From contig CM043953.1 in assembly GCA_014529385.2 (NCBI GenBank), positions 83,954,342 to 84,018,341 on the forward strand: DNA of 64,000 bases, given 5' to 3'. This document shows, piece by piece, positions 11,315-21,909 of the stretch. This DNA is from Adiantum capillus-veneris (lineage: Eukaryota > Streptophyta > Polypodiopsida > Polypodiales > Pteridaceae). Position numbers and translations under genes: made by a program. Under the pieces are notes generated by a model. That model worked only from the letters and a program-made list of their open reading frames with translations, was not told the DNA's origin and did not search any database. Numbering within the stretch: position 1 is the first letter of the stretch; each line of letters begins with the position of its first letter.

Positions 11315-11459
11315 ACTCCTTAACAATCTCTAGGCTTCATGGCGTCTATGGCATAATTCTTTCAAATAGTCTTTGGAGTTTCCTCACAATTTCTCAGAGC
11401 AAGAGGTTTGATGCCTTCCTAGCTAGACCACAATCTTCTCAACACCATGTGGTGGTGCA

Positions 11460-12300
11460 TATTGCCTTTCTGAGGCTATTTTCTAGCAATGCCCATTATG
11501 GACCCTATCACGATCACAAATTGAGTTACAGAAGCTGCCAAATATTTATTATGCTTCCTATCCACAATGCTAACTTATGGAGTGCATTGATTATGTCCAA
11601 TAGGGTTAGGGTCAAGAAGCTCTGGGTTATTTTCACCAATGCAGTGAGAGGGCATCTGATGTTAATATAAGCAAAAGAATTCACGATGATATTGTTAGTC
11701 AGAGATTGTTGAAAGAAACATCATGCTTGGCACTTCGTTGGTCGACATGTATGCCGAATGTGGTGCACTTTATAAAGCACAGTAAGTTCTTGAGAAGCTT
11801 CCTATACAGTATGTCATCTCTTAGAATGCACTAATTTTGAGATATGCCCCAACTTGTCCAAGAAGCTCTCGATTGTTTTCAACGGATGCTAAGAAAGAGT
11901 GTCTCTTTAGATGCAGTCGCCAAAGAAGCACCAATAAAGTAGAAACATCCGCTACACAAGCAGCAATGAGGGAAAGAACAATGCACCAAGTCCTTGAAGA
12001 GCTTCCTGCATGTAATGTTGTATCATGGCATGCATTGGTTGCACGATATGGCCAACAAGATGAGGGTGAGGAATTTGTGGGCTATTTTCAATAGATACAA
12101 AGAGAGGGCATCCTTCAAATGCAATCACGTACACTTGCACCTTGAAGGCATGTGGAATTACACAATTTCCTTAGCTGACATGTATGCCAAATGTGTTGCA
12201 CTTCATATAGCACAAAAAGTGCTTGAGGAGCTTCTTGTCAAGGATGTCATCTCCTGGAATGCATTGATTGTGGAATATACCCAACATTAGGAAAGAAATG
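11460..12300 (+). pseudogene. Degenerate PPR repeat region, left part
   Basis: Fragments of PLS-type pentatricopeptide repeats appear in shifting frames. They include EELPACNVVSWHALVARY (about 11990-12050), ADMYAKCVALHIAQKVLEE (12174-12230) and KDVISWNALIVEY (12240-12280). Stops and frameshifts fall every 50-150 bases. Intact PPR proteins of this type bind organellar RNA; this copy cannot. The segment 11520-11760 is similar to 13230-13440, so the region contains an internal duplication. The G3 element is inserted in the same PPR sequence further right. Confidence 0.8.
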
Positions 12301-12899
12301 GACTGATTTTTGGGCCATTTAGCTCTAGTCAAAGAATGTGCCCTCAACCAATAGAAAGAAGGCTAACGTTACATAGAAAAAACCTTTTTCCTCATATTTG
12401 AAAATGTTTATGAAAACCATTTTGGTGAAATTGTCACAATCACCACAAAACTAAGGAGCTTGAGAGTAACATCTTGCATAAGCATCGGGCACCTTTTTAT
12501 GACCCGATGTTACTATCATATAAAGTGAGTTGGTTCTGACCTCCTGAGGCCCTAGGCTTAAAAAGGCTTTTCCTTGAGCTAGAGACGGCAATTTTAAGAA
12601 TTTTAAAGTGCTATCCTAAGGTTTTTGGACATTTCAAATGCATCCGATGCTATTCTTTTTGTATTTTGAAAACATATCTTATGTGTTTTCTCTCAGCTCA
12701 CAGCACTTCACCCATTATAATTCATGGACATGAATGTTTGTGCACATTTAAGTTGGGCTCTTGAAAATAATAATGTATGAGCATGCATTCAAGTGATCAA
12801 GCAAACTTTTACGTATTTACTATGAGAAATTTAACTCTAAAGAATTAATTTCATATTTTCAGGGTTACCTCTCTATATGCTGAGTTACCATTATTATAT
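12301..12899. other. AT-rich spacer between PPR relics
   Basis: No open frame of useful length and no recognisable repeat. It may be an insertion or a decayed intron-like stretch within the PPR region. I see nothing further. Confidence 0.4.
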
Positions 12900-13444
12900 T
12901 AGAGAGCCCAAAATGCTTGGCCAAGAAGATCTAGGATATTTTTGGCAGGATGTCAAGCGAGTGTCTCTCTCTAGATGCAATAAGTAGAGGAGCGCCAAGA
13001 AAGAAGCAATATCCACTACACAAGCAAACATAAAGGGGAAGAGCACACTTTTTTCTAAGATATATATATAAGGTGGAGGTATTTTGGTCCCTCCCATGGA
13101 CATGTGCCTCTCTCTGCTTAGTTTGATGGGTGTGCTCTTGAGCGAACAAGAAAATTAGAGAACAAAAATCATGAGGCCCAATGCCCATGTTTTGGTGCAT
13201 ATCACCTCCTGAGGGCTCTTTTCCAACAACTCCATGTGTGTATTATGTTTCCTATCCACAATGTTGTCTCATGAAGTGCATTGATTATGTTCGATAGGGT
13301 TAGGGTCGAGAAGATATGGGACAAATGGACAGAGAGGTCATCTGGTGCTGATATGGAAAAATAATGCACGATGATATTTTTAATCAGAAGTTGTTGAAAG
13401 AAAACGTCATGCTTGGCACTGCCTTGGTCGACATGTATACAGAA
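12900..13444 (+). pseudogene. Degenerate PPR repeat region, up to the G3 insertion
   Basis: 12910-13040 matches 11850-11980 and also 44900-44990 and 45900-46000: a block with a GTGTCTCTCTAGATGCAAT-like core followed by CTACACAAGCAAACAT-like sequence. 13207-13440 repeats the PPR text of 11460-11750, ending in TTGGTCGACATGTAT (LVDMY). The reading breaks off at 13444 and resumes at 44368 with GATGCACTTCATAAAGC, the next residues of the same motif. G3 therefore sits inside this PPR copy. Confidence 0.78.
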
Positions 13445-15710
13445 CGTTGGTGCAACCAAAGTTGGTCCAAGCTAGGAGATGGTCTATGCCAGGCAGAGGC
13501 AGCATGTCTAGGGCAGGTGCCAACGCCCTAGGCAGCCCAACAATATTGGAGGTGTATGTTCAAAGTGGTTTTCTTAGGCCAAAGGTGTGCTGCAAAGAGC
13601 CGATCAGGTTGGTCACCTTCTGTGTCCGCAATGTGGGTTTTATGTGCTAGAGTGTGTTCTTCAGTGTGCTTTCCAAGCCGGTCCAGACGGCTCGTCAAAA
13701 GGAGCCCTGGTGCTCAAGATATTGCGGTTTAAAGTTGAAGTGTGTAGCAGATCCCCGACGGACAGGGCAGTTGAGGACAGGTGTCCCGGGCTGATGGCAG
13801 TGGATACATGTGTGGAGATCAAGTTATGGAGCATGCCTGTCTTTTTGGAATGCAAATCGGAGCTCTGGTTAGCAAGATATAGTCAGTTGAAGATTTTCCA
13901 GGGGCCGGGTCTCAGCCCACCTGACCGCAATGGAGGATGTGCCATTTGCCAGTTTTTCGGCCTCGCCAAGATTCTCGATGCAAGTGTGTCCCATGTGAAG
14001 TTAGCCTGAATCAACGGCACGTCAATCGGGTACTTGGTCGGCAAGTTACAGCAAGTTGAAATTGGCAGCAGGTGATGGGGAGGATAATGCAGGTACTTTT
14101 CTTGGTTTTTGGCGGCCTAGGATAGCGGGCTCGAAGGAGACCCAAGACAATTAAGGGTGGCGAGAGGGAGTGAACACAACGGTGTCTCGGGCCGAGGGCA
14201 AGTCATGGGGACCGGGGTACGGCAGGCAGGGCAAGTTAAGGGGAAAAAGTGAGCCAGAGGAGGTTTTTGAGGAAAAAAGGGTTGAAATTTCAAGCCCTTG
14301 GGGGCGATTTGCTTAGGACTGCCACGTGGCGCCGAGAAAATCCCATCTACGTAGCGGCGGGACTGAAGGGCACCCTATATGGGATGGGCCATGAGCCCTC
14401 ATTAGCACAAAAGGAGGCGAACGGTGAGCTCTTTGAGCCACTGGCAATGGCAATGGTGGCGACTGCGCTACTCAGAGCAGAATCATGGTGATTTTGGCCG
14501 GACAAGGCGGCGCGCGCCCGCATGCGTGGCGGTGAGACAACATTGGCACCCATGAAGTTTACTGCTGATGTGGCAAGGCCGCCTGGGGGATGGGTCCCGC
14601 GGCAATAGGGTCATCTTTTGGAGTTAGAGGAGAAGGGCATTAGCGACATCGCTAATGCCCTCCTAGTGAGCTAGATGCGCGTCCCATAGGGATGAAAGGA
14701 GAAGGGCAGAACCGCCAGATCGAATGCTGGGGGAGGGTTCCCACGGTAAATAACAGGGAGAGAGTGAGAAAAGGCCCGAAGGCAGCCGGGCAATTAAGTG
14801 CAAAAGAGAGAGTGGGCCAGCAAGCTGCCAAGTGGACAAAGCTAAAGGAGCCCATTGCAAAGGGAAGCCGGAAAAACCAAAGCAAGGTTCTCAAGGCAGT
14901 AAAGGGAGCAAGAGAAGTCGGATAGAGAAAGTCAAGCTAGTCAAGCACTGCAAGGCTAAGCCCAAAGAGGGTAAAAATGAAGGTGAAGGAAAAATAAAAC
15001 AATAAAAAGCCAAAGGGGCAATAGTGACGTTGCTAATGCCCCCCCCCAAAGTGCAAAGAGTGAAGAAAAGAGAGATGGAAAAAGGCGGTGCCCCCCCTCC
15101 CAAGAGATACCAAAAAAGGGTGCCCCATGGACCAATCAAATGGCAGTTTCCCAAATTGAACCCCCCACCCTATAAAATTCAAAAATTGATCAAATTAGGG
15201 GCTTTTTTTTTTGGCTTTTTGAGGTGGCGTTTGAAGCTGCAAAGTGGAGTTCTCAAGCAAGCTAGCCCCTTTGTAACTTTTGCTTGAAAATGGCCATGGT
15301 GATGCATTGCAAGCCGGTGTATATGTTTTCTGAAGTGCAATCAAGCCACAGTTGCCTCCCATGCTTGTGTTTTCCCTTCCCCCCTTCTCTTTCTCTTGCT
15401 CTCATGTTCCTCCTTGGTGTCGGCTGTGTGGAAGTGTGTGCCCCCCCGGACTGATAGTGTTTTGTGTGAGCGAGTGAGATTGAGTGGCTGTGTGCGTGTG
15501 TAAGGGTGGAGATAGGCAATGGCAACAGATGTATCTTGTGTGGTGGTTTGTAGAGGTTGTGAGCAGTGACAATTGAGCAGGCGGTGGTTTGCTAGTGTGA
15601 GTTTTGTGTTTGAAGGTGTTTTCCTAGAGGATAGGGGTGCTGTGAATACCCTGAGCTATAGAGAGGCCCTTTTGTTTGTGTTGGGCGTGTTCCCTCATTC
15701 CCCCTCTTCA
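13445..15710 (+). repeat. 5' LTR of G3
   Basis: About 2.27 kb and GC-rich. Its start (CGTTGGTGCA) aligns with TGATGGTGCA of the 3' LTR, with the TG decayed to CG. It ends in TTCA at 15710, aligning with TCCA at 44367. It contains a palindromic G-box GCCACGTGGC (14331-14340), a 26-base palindrome at 14635-14660 with a diverged second copy at 15015-15042, CCAAT at 15132, and TATAAAA at 15171. The 13681-13960 segment is clearly similar to 41281-41560. Confidence 0.8.
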
Positions 15711-15715
15711 TCTTC

Positions 15716-15735
15716 TGGTGCCCCCATGGAGGAGC
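15716..15735 (+). promoter_or_regulatory. Primer-binding site of G3
   Basis: TGGTGCCCCCATGGAGG starts five bases after the LTR end. The first eleven bases equal those of G1 and G2. Confidence 0.55.
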
Positions 15736-15787
15736 AGCTGATTGCTTATTGTTGTTGATCGAAGACGGTTATTTCCATCAAGAAGAG

Positions 15788-16878
15788 ATGGCAGCACATA
15801 GTTATGGACCAATTTTTGATGGAGAAGGAAATCTGGAGGAGTGGATGGCCGATTTCGAGTTGTATATGTTGTCACTGCATATGCCGGATGAAGCTAGCAA
15901 GATGCAAAAGATTCCGTTCTTGATGCGGGGAAAAGCAAAGATATGGTTCTATGCGTTGGAGGGAGAGCCACGAATTATGTGGCGGGCGTTGCAGACCCGT
16001 TTTATGCCAGACTTTAGAAAAGAGGTGTCTCCTATCGACTTGGATGCAAGGTTGAAGAATTTGAAGCAGGTGGTGAATGAGGAATTTAGCGTCTTCCTCG
16101 CCCGTTTCGAAGAGTGTTGGAGAGATTTTGCAGTGGCCATGTAGTTGGTCAATGGTCGTGAGTACTTTGAATTGGAAAAGTTTATCTCTTGTTTACATCC
16201 CAAGGTTCAGGAAAAGGTGGATTTCGAGGGCCCGGAGAATTACAACGGGGCAGTTTCCATTGCGCGGTCTAAAAGCTGTAAAATCAAGAAGAAGATTGAG
16301 CAAGGTGAACTGGGGTATGAGGTGATGGTTCCGAATCTGGCTTCGAGCTCGAGAGAAGAACTTCAAGTGGAGAGTTAGCCTAATCGAGGGGCAGCAACCG
16401 TTCCTCAACAATGGGTACGTACAATTCAATATTTGTTTGAGCAAATGCAAGAGTTGCGTTTAAGTGTTATGGATAGAGGTCAAGCAAGGACAAGAAGAGG
16501 CAGAGCTCGGCAGTTGCCTGGTAGATGCTAAAATTGTGGTGAGTAAGGGCCACTATGCTCCAGATTTCCCTCACCCACCAAGGGAAAGGGGCGGCATGTA
16601 TCCTCTTTTTGGTTGAGGTCCTGGTCAAGCACAGTTTAATGGCCAACGAGGGCAGCAAGAGGTTGAAAACCAGGCACAGGCGGCTCCATCAGGTAATGAT
16701 GAAATACCAATGGTTAACATTATTGGTGTTGACAGGAAGGAGGTTGACATCATGGCCAACAAAAGAGCACGAGGTGAAAGAGAGACTGAGACGGAGCGTG
16801 AAACTAGAGCAAAGAAGGGGAAAGAGAAGGTAAATGAAGGAAGAGAGCAGCCCGAGCCAAACAAAAGGAGGCGAAGAC
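15788..16878 (+). pseudogene. G3 gag pseudogene
   Basis: ATG at 15788 opens MAAHSYGPIFDGEGNLEEW, a gypsy capsid domain with WFYALEGEP and a RFEECWRDF segment. Stops occur at 16142-16144 and 16376-16378. The zinc knuckle near 16525-16560 is recognisable (C-x-N-C-G-E) but contains a TAA and has lost its last ligands. The tail is Arg/Lys/Glu-rich. At 16879 the sequence switches abruptly to G2 integrase within the shared string GGGACAGAAGCAATGG, as expected for a deletion or recombination junction. It would have packaged element RNA; it is now non-functional. Confidence 0.8.
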
Positions 16879-18160
16879 GGGACAGAAGCAATGGCTGACG
16901 CGGAAGGCCACAAGGTATCGACTCATCAATGATGGTTTGTACTGTAAGGGTAAGGACCAAATACTTAGGAAGGTCCCTCTCTCTCACGAAATCACGGGAG
17001 TAATTGCTAGCTGTCACAACGGGGTTTGTGGTGGTCACTTTGCCCTAGACATAACAAGTAGGAAAATCTTGCAGGCAGGCTTCATATGGCCTAGCCTCAA
17101 CCGTGATGTACACCATTGGTGCAAAACGTGTAAGTTGTGTCAAAAGGCCGGCACTAGGTCACTTATGCCTGAACCACAGACACCTATTCTCTCATATGGC
17201 CCATTTTAAAAATGGGGTATCGATGCCATTGGGCCATTACCTAGGGCCAACTCAGGAAAATTCTACATTATCATGGGGGTTGACTACATGACTAGATGGG
17301 CAGAGGCTACAGCCACCACTAGAATCACAGCGGTAGAGGTAGCTAAATTTATCTACGAGCACATATGTTGTAGGTTTGGAACACCTTTAGAGATCATCTC
17401 TGATAGAGGGCCAGGTTTCAGAGCAGACTTGGTAGGAGAATTAATGTAGAAACTGGGAATTACAAGGAGGCACTCTTCACCATATTACCCTCAATGTAAT
17501 GGCCTAGTTGAAAAGGTAAATGGAATGGTTTCTAAAATTATTACCAAGCAGGTAAACAATCATCCCGAAGACTGGGATAAGTATCTACTACCAGCTTTAT
17601 GGGCCTACAGAACTTCATTTCGTACATCCTTGGGATTCACACCGTATCATCTAGTATTTGGTAAGGAAGCAATCTTGCCCATTGAAGTGCAACTACAAAG
17701 TCTCAGAGTAATGGCAAGCCAACTTCAACAACCCAACATGCATTTGAGAGATCACATCATCAACTTGGAAAGACTGCAGCTGGACAGAGAAGAAGCAAAA
17801 AATTATTATGCAGCACAAGCAGAGCATAGACGGCTTAGCTTTAACGATCATCTCCGGAAAAAAGAATTGAAGAAAGGAATGTTGGTGCTCCAGTACGACA
17901 ATCGCTTCGACACGCGCAAGGATAAGAAACTCCTGCTCCGATGGGAAGGCCCTTTCATCATCAGAAAAAAGTATGCCAATGGAAGCTACCAGCTTATGGA
18001 GGCTGATGGAAAACTTCATAAAACCAGGGTAAATGGTTGGCGACTTAAACCTTATTTTCTTCGATTTGACCAGGCTCCACCAATTGACATTCCAAATGAG
18101 GACACACCATCCGCCGCCACCTCCGACAATAATGATCAAACAAATGAGCTAGAGACATGA
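16879..18160 (+). pseudogene. G2 integrase relic (copy 0 of the array)
   Basis: Nearly identical to 29995-31280. It keeps the HHCC domain, the Asp-Asp-Glu core (GIDAIGP, IISDRGP, GLVEKVNG) and the C-terminal domain (DNRFDTRKDKKLLLRWEGP). Two nonsense changes break it: TAA at 17207-17209 where copy 1 has Glu, and TAG at 17447-17449 where copy 1 has Gln. Everything upstream of the zinc-binding domain is missing at the G3 junction. The C-terminal extension continues to 18160, longer than in copy 1, which has a stop at 31175. Confidence 0.88.
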
Positions 18161-18188
18161 ATGCCTCTAGCCAAAAGGGGAGGGCTAA

Positions 18189-19468
18189 TGATGGGGGCTT
18201 TTCACAAGCCAAGCTCTCATACCCCTCTTCTCTCGTCCCCACCCCATGAAAACCCCCTCTTAGGGAGGGAGTGATAAAAGGCATTGGAAAAAGTAAGAAA
18301 AAAATAAAGTATGATTATGTAAATATATATGAAAGGTAAAATAGGCCACCTCATGCCTGCGGGGTAGCCCATCCCCACCTTGCCTCCTTTTTCTTCACTG
18401 TTGCCCCGCCGGGTGTCTTTTTTCCTCTCCTCCACTCAAAAGGTCAACCCCCTCTCTCTTCCCCTTGTCCTTTCTCCTTTCTCTCTCCCCTCAAGCTACC
18501 CCACCTCTCACCAATAATGCACCCTAACTCACATGCAACTTACCCTATCTTCCAAAATAGTATACCCCAACCCCTCTTTCTCTCTCCTATCATATCCCAT
18601 GACCCAAATACCCCCCTCTCTCTCTAAAGGGCGCCATGTATCTTGTCTTGTAGCTAAATAACCTCCCCCACACTCACACACACTCAGTTTCACTGAAAAA
18701 GGTGCCCACAGACCCATCCCCACCCGGTGGTTACCTGATTTTTCTTGTGTTCACACACATCTGCACACAGATTCACCTCTGAACACACTCCCCTCTTGTA
18801 ATTACTTTATTCTCCATGTCACCTCTCACTTTTTTCATCAACCCATCTCTCTCTCTTAGTCTCTCTCTCATGAGACTGCTGTTCTGGCACATATACACAC
18901 AGCCAGACAAGTGGGGCCCACAGTCACATGGCCTAAGTAGATAATGATTTCTTCATTTCTAAATTCTAGAATTTCTCCCCCCTCCTCCCCTATATAAAGA
19001 GGGGTCACCATCACACTAAGGACACACACCATCACCAAAGAGTACACTATGCACTGTGTGTGCCTAGTGCACACACACACACCCACACCATCACCATCAC
19101 CGCAATCACCATGCTCGTCTTGAGCATGACCTCTACACCCTTGGGCTATGAAAGATGAAGGGAAACTAAATGAAGGATGATGGCCATAACCCTCGTGCGA
19201 GTCTTCGCCATCAACTCCCACCTATCCGCCATGTGCTCTACCACGCTCTCCCTTCTCATTCCCCTACCCTATGCTCCCCATTTCATCTCCTTATTCTCTA
19301 AATAAAGCTTGAGGTTTTGTGAGTATGTTTTCTTGCAATGTTTTGCCCATGTGAGGTGTGCGGAATCGCCACCTAGTCTTGTGTTTGGAGTGAGCTTGTG
19401 TATGTGTGAAGGGTGTGCGGATTCGCCATCCTTTTGTGGTGCCTAAGTACTAAGCCGCTATACCCCCT

Positions 19469-19524
<56 letters not shown>

Positions 19525-19734
19525 TGATCTCATTCCCTTTCCTCTTCATCATTACTCCTAAGCATCCATCTCTCTTGGATGAAAACTTTGTTATGGTGGT
19601 GTGTTGTTTGCGTCCTAGCCGCTGAAGCTAGGTGGTGCCCCCTGTTTGCTTTACCATGATAGGCTCGAGGCGCGCCATTCAGTCCCCGGTGTTTTAGAGG
19701 CCGTCGAGGTTCGGGGTTCGCTTTGCTCCCGTCA
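18189..19734 (+). repeat. G2 LTR1 (1546 bp)
   Basis: Starts TGATGGGGGC just after the purine tract AAAAGGGGAGGGC and ends CCCGTCA. TATATAAAG at 18991 is the likely promoter, and AATAAA at 19301-19306 the polyadenylation signal, giving an R region of roughly 280 bp. A (CT)n run occupies 19471-19521 within U5. It serves as 3' LTR of copy 0 and as 5' LTR of copy 1. Confidence 0.88.
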
Positions 19735-19736
19735 TT

Positions 19737-19756
19737 TGGTGCCCCCACCGAGGATC
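19737..19756 (+). promoter_or_regulatory. Primer-binding site of G2 copy 1
   Basis: TGGTGCCCCCACCGAGGATC starts two bases after the LTR. The same sequence with one change (CACC to CATC) is at 32885 in copy 2. Confidence 0.6.
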
Positions 19757-19807
19757 TTTTCATGAAACCCTTCAGTTTACAAGACTGAAACCCCTAAACT
19801 ATTGTGA

Positions 19808-20274
19808 ATGGATGAATGGCTAGCAGGATTTGCTAATTGGACGACAGAAGAAGAAGAGCTCCTAGCACAACTAGACGAACTCCGCATCTCCATCGAAGCT
19901 CGAGTGCCAGGCATAACGGTAATCGATTTGCAGTGCGAGAGTCAACCAACACGCCAAACCCAGTGGATATACATAGGCCAAGTGCCAAGAAGACGAAGAA
20001 GAAGGTCGAAACCATGTCCGCAACCTACAACCAACCCACAACAACAAAATGGAAGGAGCTCTACACAATAGAGAATCAACACTATTTCTACTTTGAGAAT
20101 CGGGTAACTCAAGTCACCGAGGTAATTATCACAGTCAGTTTTCAAGTCGCACTTGATGCTGCAGCACAGATGACGGAATCATTGGCTCACACTCTCACTA
20201 GAGAAACTAGGGATCTACTGAGTTTGTTTCAGGAAAGAACACCACCCTCTCCAACAAGCTTGGATAGTGACTAA
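19808..20274 (+). CDS. G2 copy 1 first leader ORF region (two overlapping frames)
   Basis: An 87-codon ORF begins MDEWLAGFANWTTEEEE at 19808 and ends at 20071. A second frame stays open from 19837 to 20274 and ends ERTPPSPTSLDSD. In copy 2 (32956-33421) the first ORF is intact, while the second frame is broken once by an indel near 33230. Neither resembles a known retroelement protein. They lie between the PBS and the conserved second leader ORF. Coding status is uncertain; conservation between array copies is expected from recent duplication alone. Confidence 0.35.
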
Positions 20275-20291
20275 GCACCTCTAAGATTCAC

Positions 20292-20510
20292 ATGAATCAG
20301 TACAACCTACCTCAAGACAGATCACACATACCAACACGTGTACGCTCAATCAAGGTAATACTGGATTTGAAGGCTCACTACCAGCACGTCATTGACACCA
20401 TGCTGGGTGGGGAACATTTTTTTGAGGTTCTGGCATCAGATCAACCATTTGTCCTACCTTTGGTACAAGGCAATGTACCGTTTGAAGTTTTAATCTATGT
20501 CCTAGTATAA
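20292..20510 (+). CDS. G2 copy 1 conserved leader ORF, 72 codons
   Basis: Begins MNQYNLPQDRSHIPTR and contains LASDQPFVLPLV and EVLIYVLV. It aligns end to end with the G1 leader ORF (9007-9219, minus) although the nucleotide sequences are far apart, which suggests protein-level conservation. It lies 84 bases before the gag ATG at 20594. Function unknown. Confidence 0.6.
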   Translation: MNQYNLPQDRSHIPTRVRSIKVILDLKAHYQHVIDTMLGGEHFFEVLASDQPFVLPLVQGNVPFEVLIYVLV

Positions 20511-20593
20511 GAGGGTATACACGCCTCCATGTAAAGAAGAAAAAAACTTTTGCAAGTTAAGCAGTGTGTCTTTCTAGCTCTCTCTCAGTAATC

Positions 20594-21909
20594 ATGGCAA
20601 GTGTAGCATTTCCAACATTGAAAGGAAAGAAGGGGGAGGATTTGGTAACAGACTTCCTAGATGACTTTGAAGTAGCATGTGTAGTGAGCAACAAAGATAC
20701 GGATGAATCCCGGGTTAGAATCTTTAAGCATCTCATGAAGCTAGAAGTTGATCATGGTACAATGCACTTCCACAAGCAACCAAGGAAGACTGGGAACCCT
20801 TAAAAATCGCTTTTAAGAGGCGCTTTGGGGGAGGTACCACTTCAGAAAAGTTGTGGGACAAGTTGAGAGACTTGAAGAAGGAGGGTCTTTTAGAATATGC
20901 CACCTATGAGTCCAAATTTGTGGATTTGTGGGAGCGATGGGTTGAGTCACTGGCAAGGGGGGAAGTTGCACTCGATTTCCTAAAAAAAGATTGGTTCATG
21001 CATGGCTTATGGCCGCTTCTCAAGGAGAAGGTGAAAGGTAGATTCCCGGCTACGTACGAGTTAGCCGTTGAGATTGCTCGCCTTAAGGACAAGAAGCTGC
21101 GAATGAAAGCCAAAGAAACCGAGTCAACAGAAACAGCAATCACGTCGACCAACAACTAAGACAACCACGATTCCACCACCACCACCGGCTCTTGGGGTAA
21201 GAGATGACCAACAAGATATGTTAGCCCATATTACTGACCAACTGCAGAATTTGTCTGTCCACTTAATACAACAAGGGAGGAGTTAAGAAAGAGATCAAGA
21301 CCCTAGAAGAGCACGACGACAAAACAGGGAGTATCATTGCTACAACTGCGGAGAAGACAGTCACGGTATGTACTACTGTCCCAAACCACGACAAAACTAT
21401 AATAGAGGAGGTAGGAGGAAGCAATTGTCACCCCCTAGAGAAATAACACCCCCACCCCGAGCACCAACCCCACCAACACAAATTCTACGTCCACCCCAGA
21501 CACCACTACAAGCATCCATTCCACCTCTTCCACCAGCCCCACCACCTGATCGCCCTGTAAACATCATAAGGCTAGAAGAGAAAGGAAAAGCCGTGGTAGC
21601 GGATCCACCCAGAGCAAAGCAGAGGGACAAGGGTAAGGAGAAGGTAACCTTTTTAGAACCACTTGAGGCCATGACTGTGAAAAGATCTAGGAGGGAGAAG
21701 GCTACACAATCAGATGATGAGAGAAGCATGAGAGGAGAAACTAGCAAGAGGCCATCCAGGCCACGACGGAAATTGGGCATCATCGACTTCCAGCTAGGGA
21801 AAAGTTCTAAGCCCTATGATCTAACATTGGATGTGGCAGATCAAGGCCGAAGATTACATGGCCACAGCTGCTACATCTTGTACCTAAAGTAAGGCGACAA
21901 TGGTCTAAA
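20594..21909 (+). pseudogene. G2 copy 1 gag pseudogene
   Basis: Same gag as copy 2 (starts MASVAFPTLKGKKGED) but damaged. A one-base deletion lies near 20749, a compensating insertion near 20806, a stop near 21157-21159, a TAA at 21284-21286, and a frameshift near 21845 separates gag from pol. The capsid domain, the CCHC knuckle (CYNCGEDSHGMYYC, about 21339-21380) and the Pro-rich linker remain visible. The knuckle also differs from copy 2 by Ser for Gly before the His. Confidence 0.88.

Noticed and set aside
13447-15525. Host genes in the GC-rich 13.4-15.7 kb region
   Set aside because: The region matches 41028-44367 in order and is an LTR; open frames there are not conserved between the two copies.
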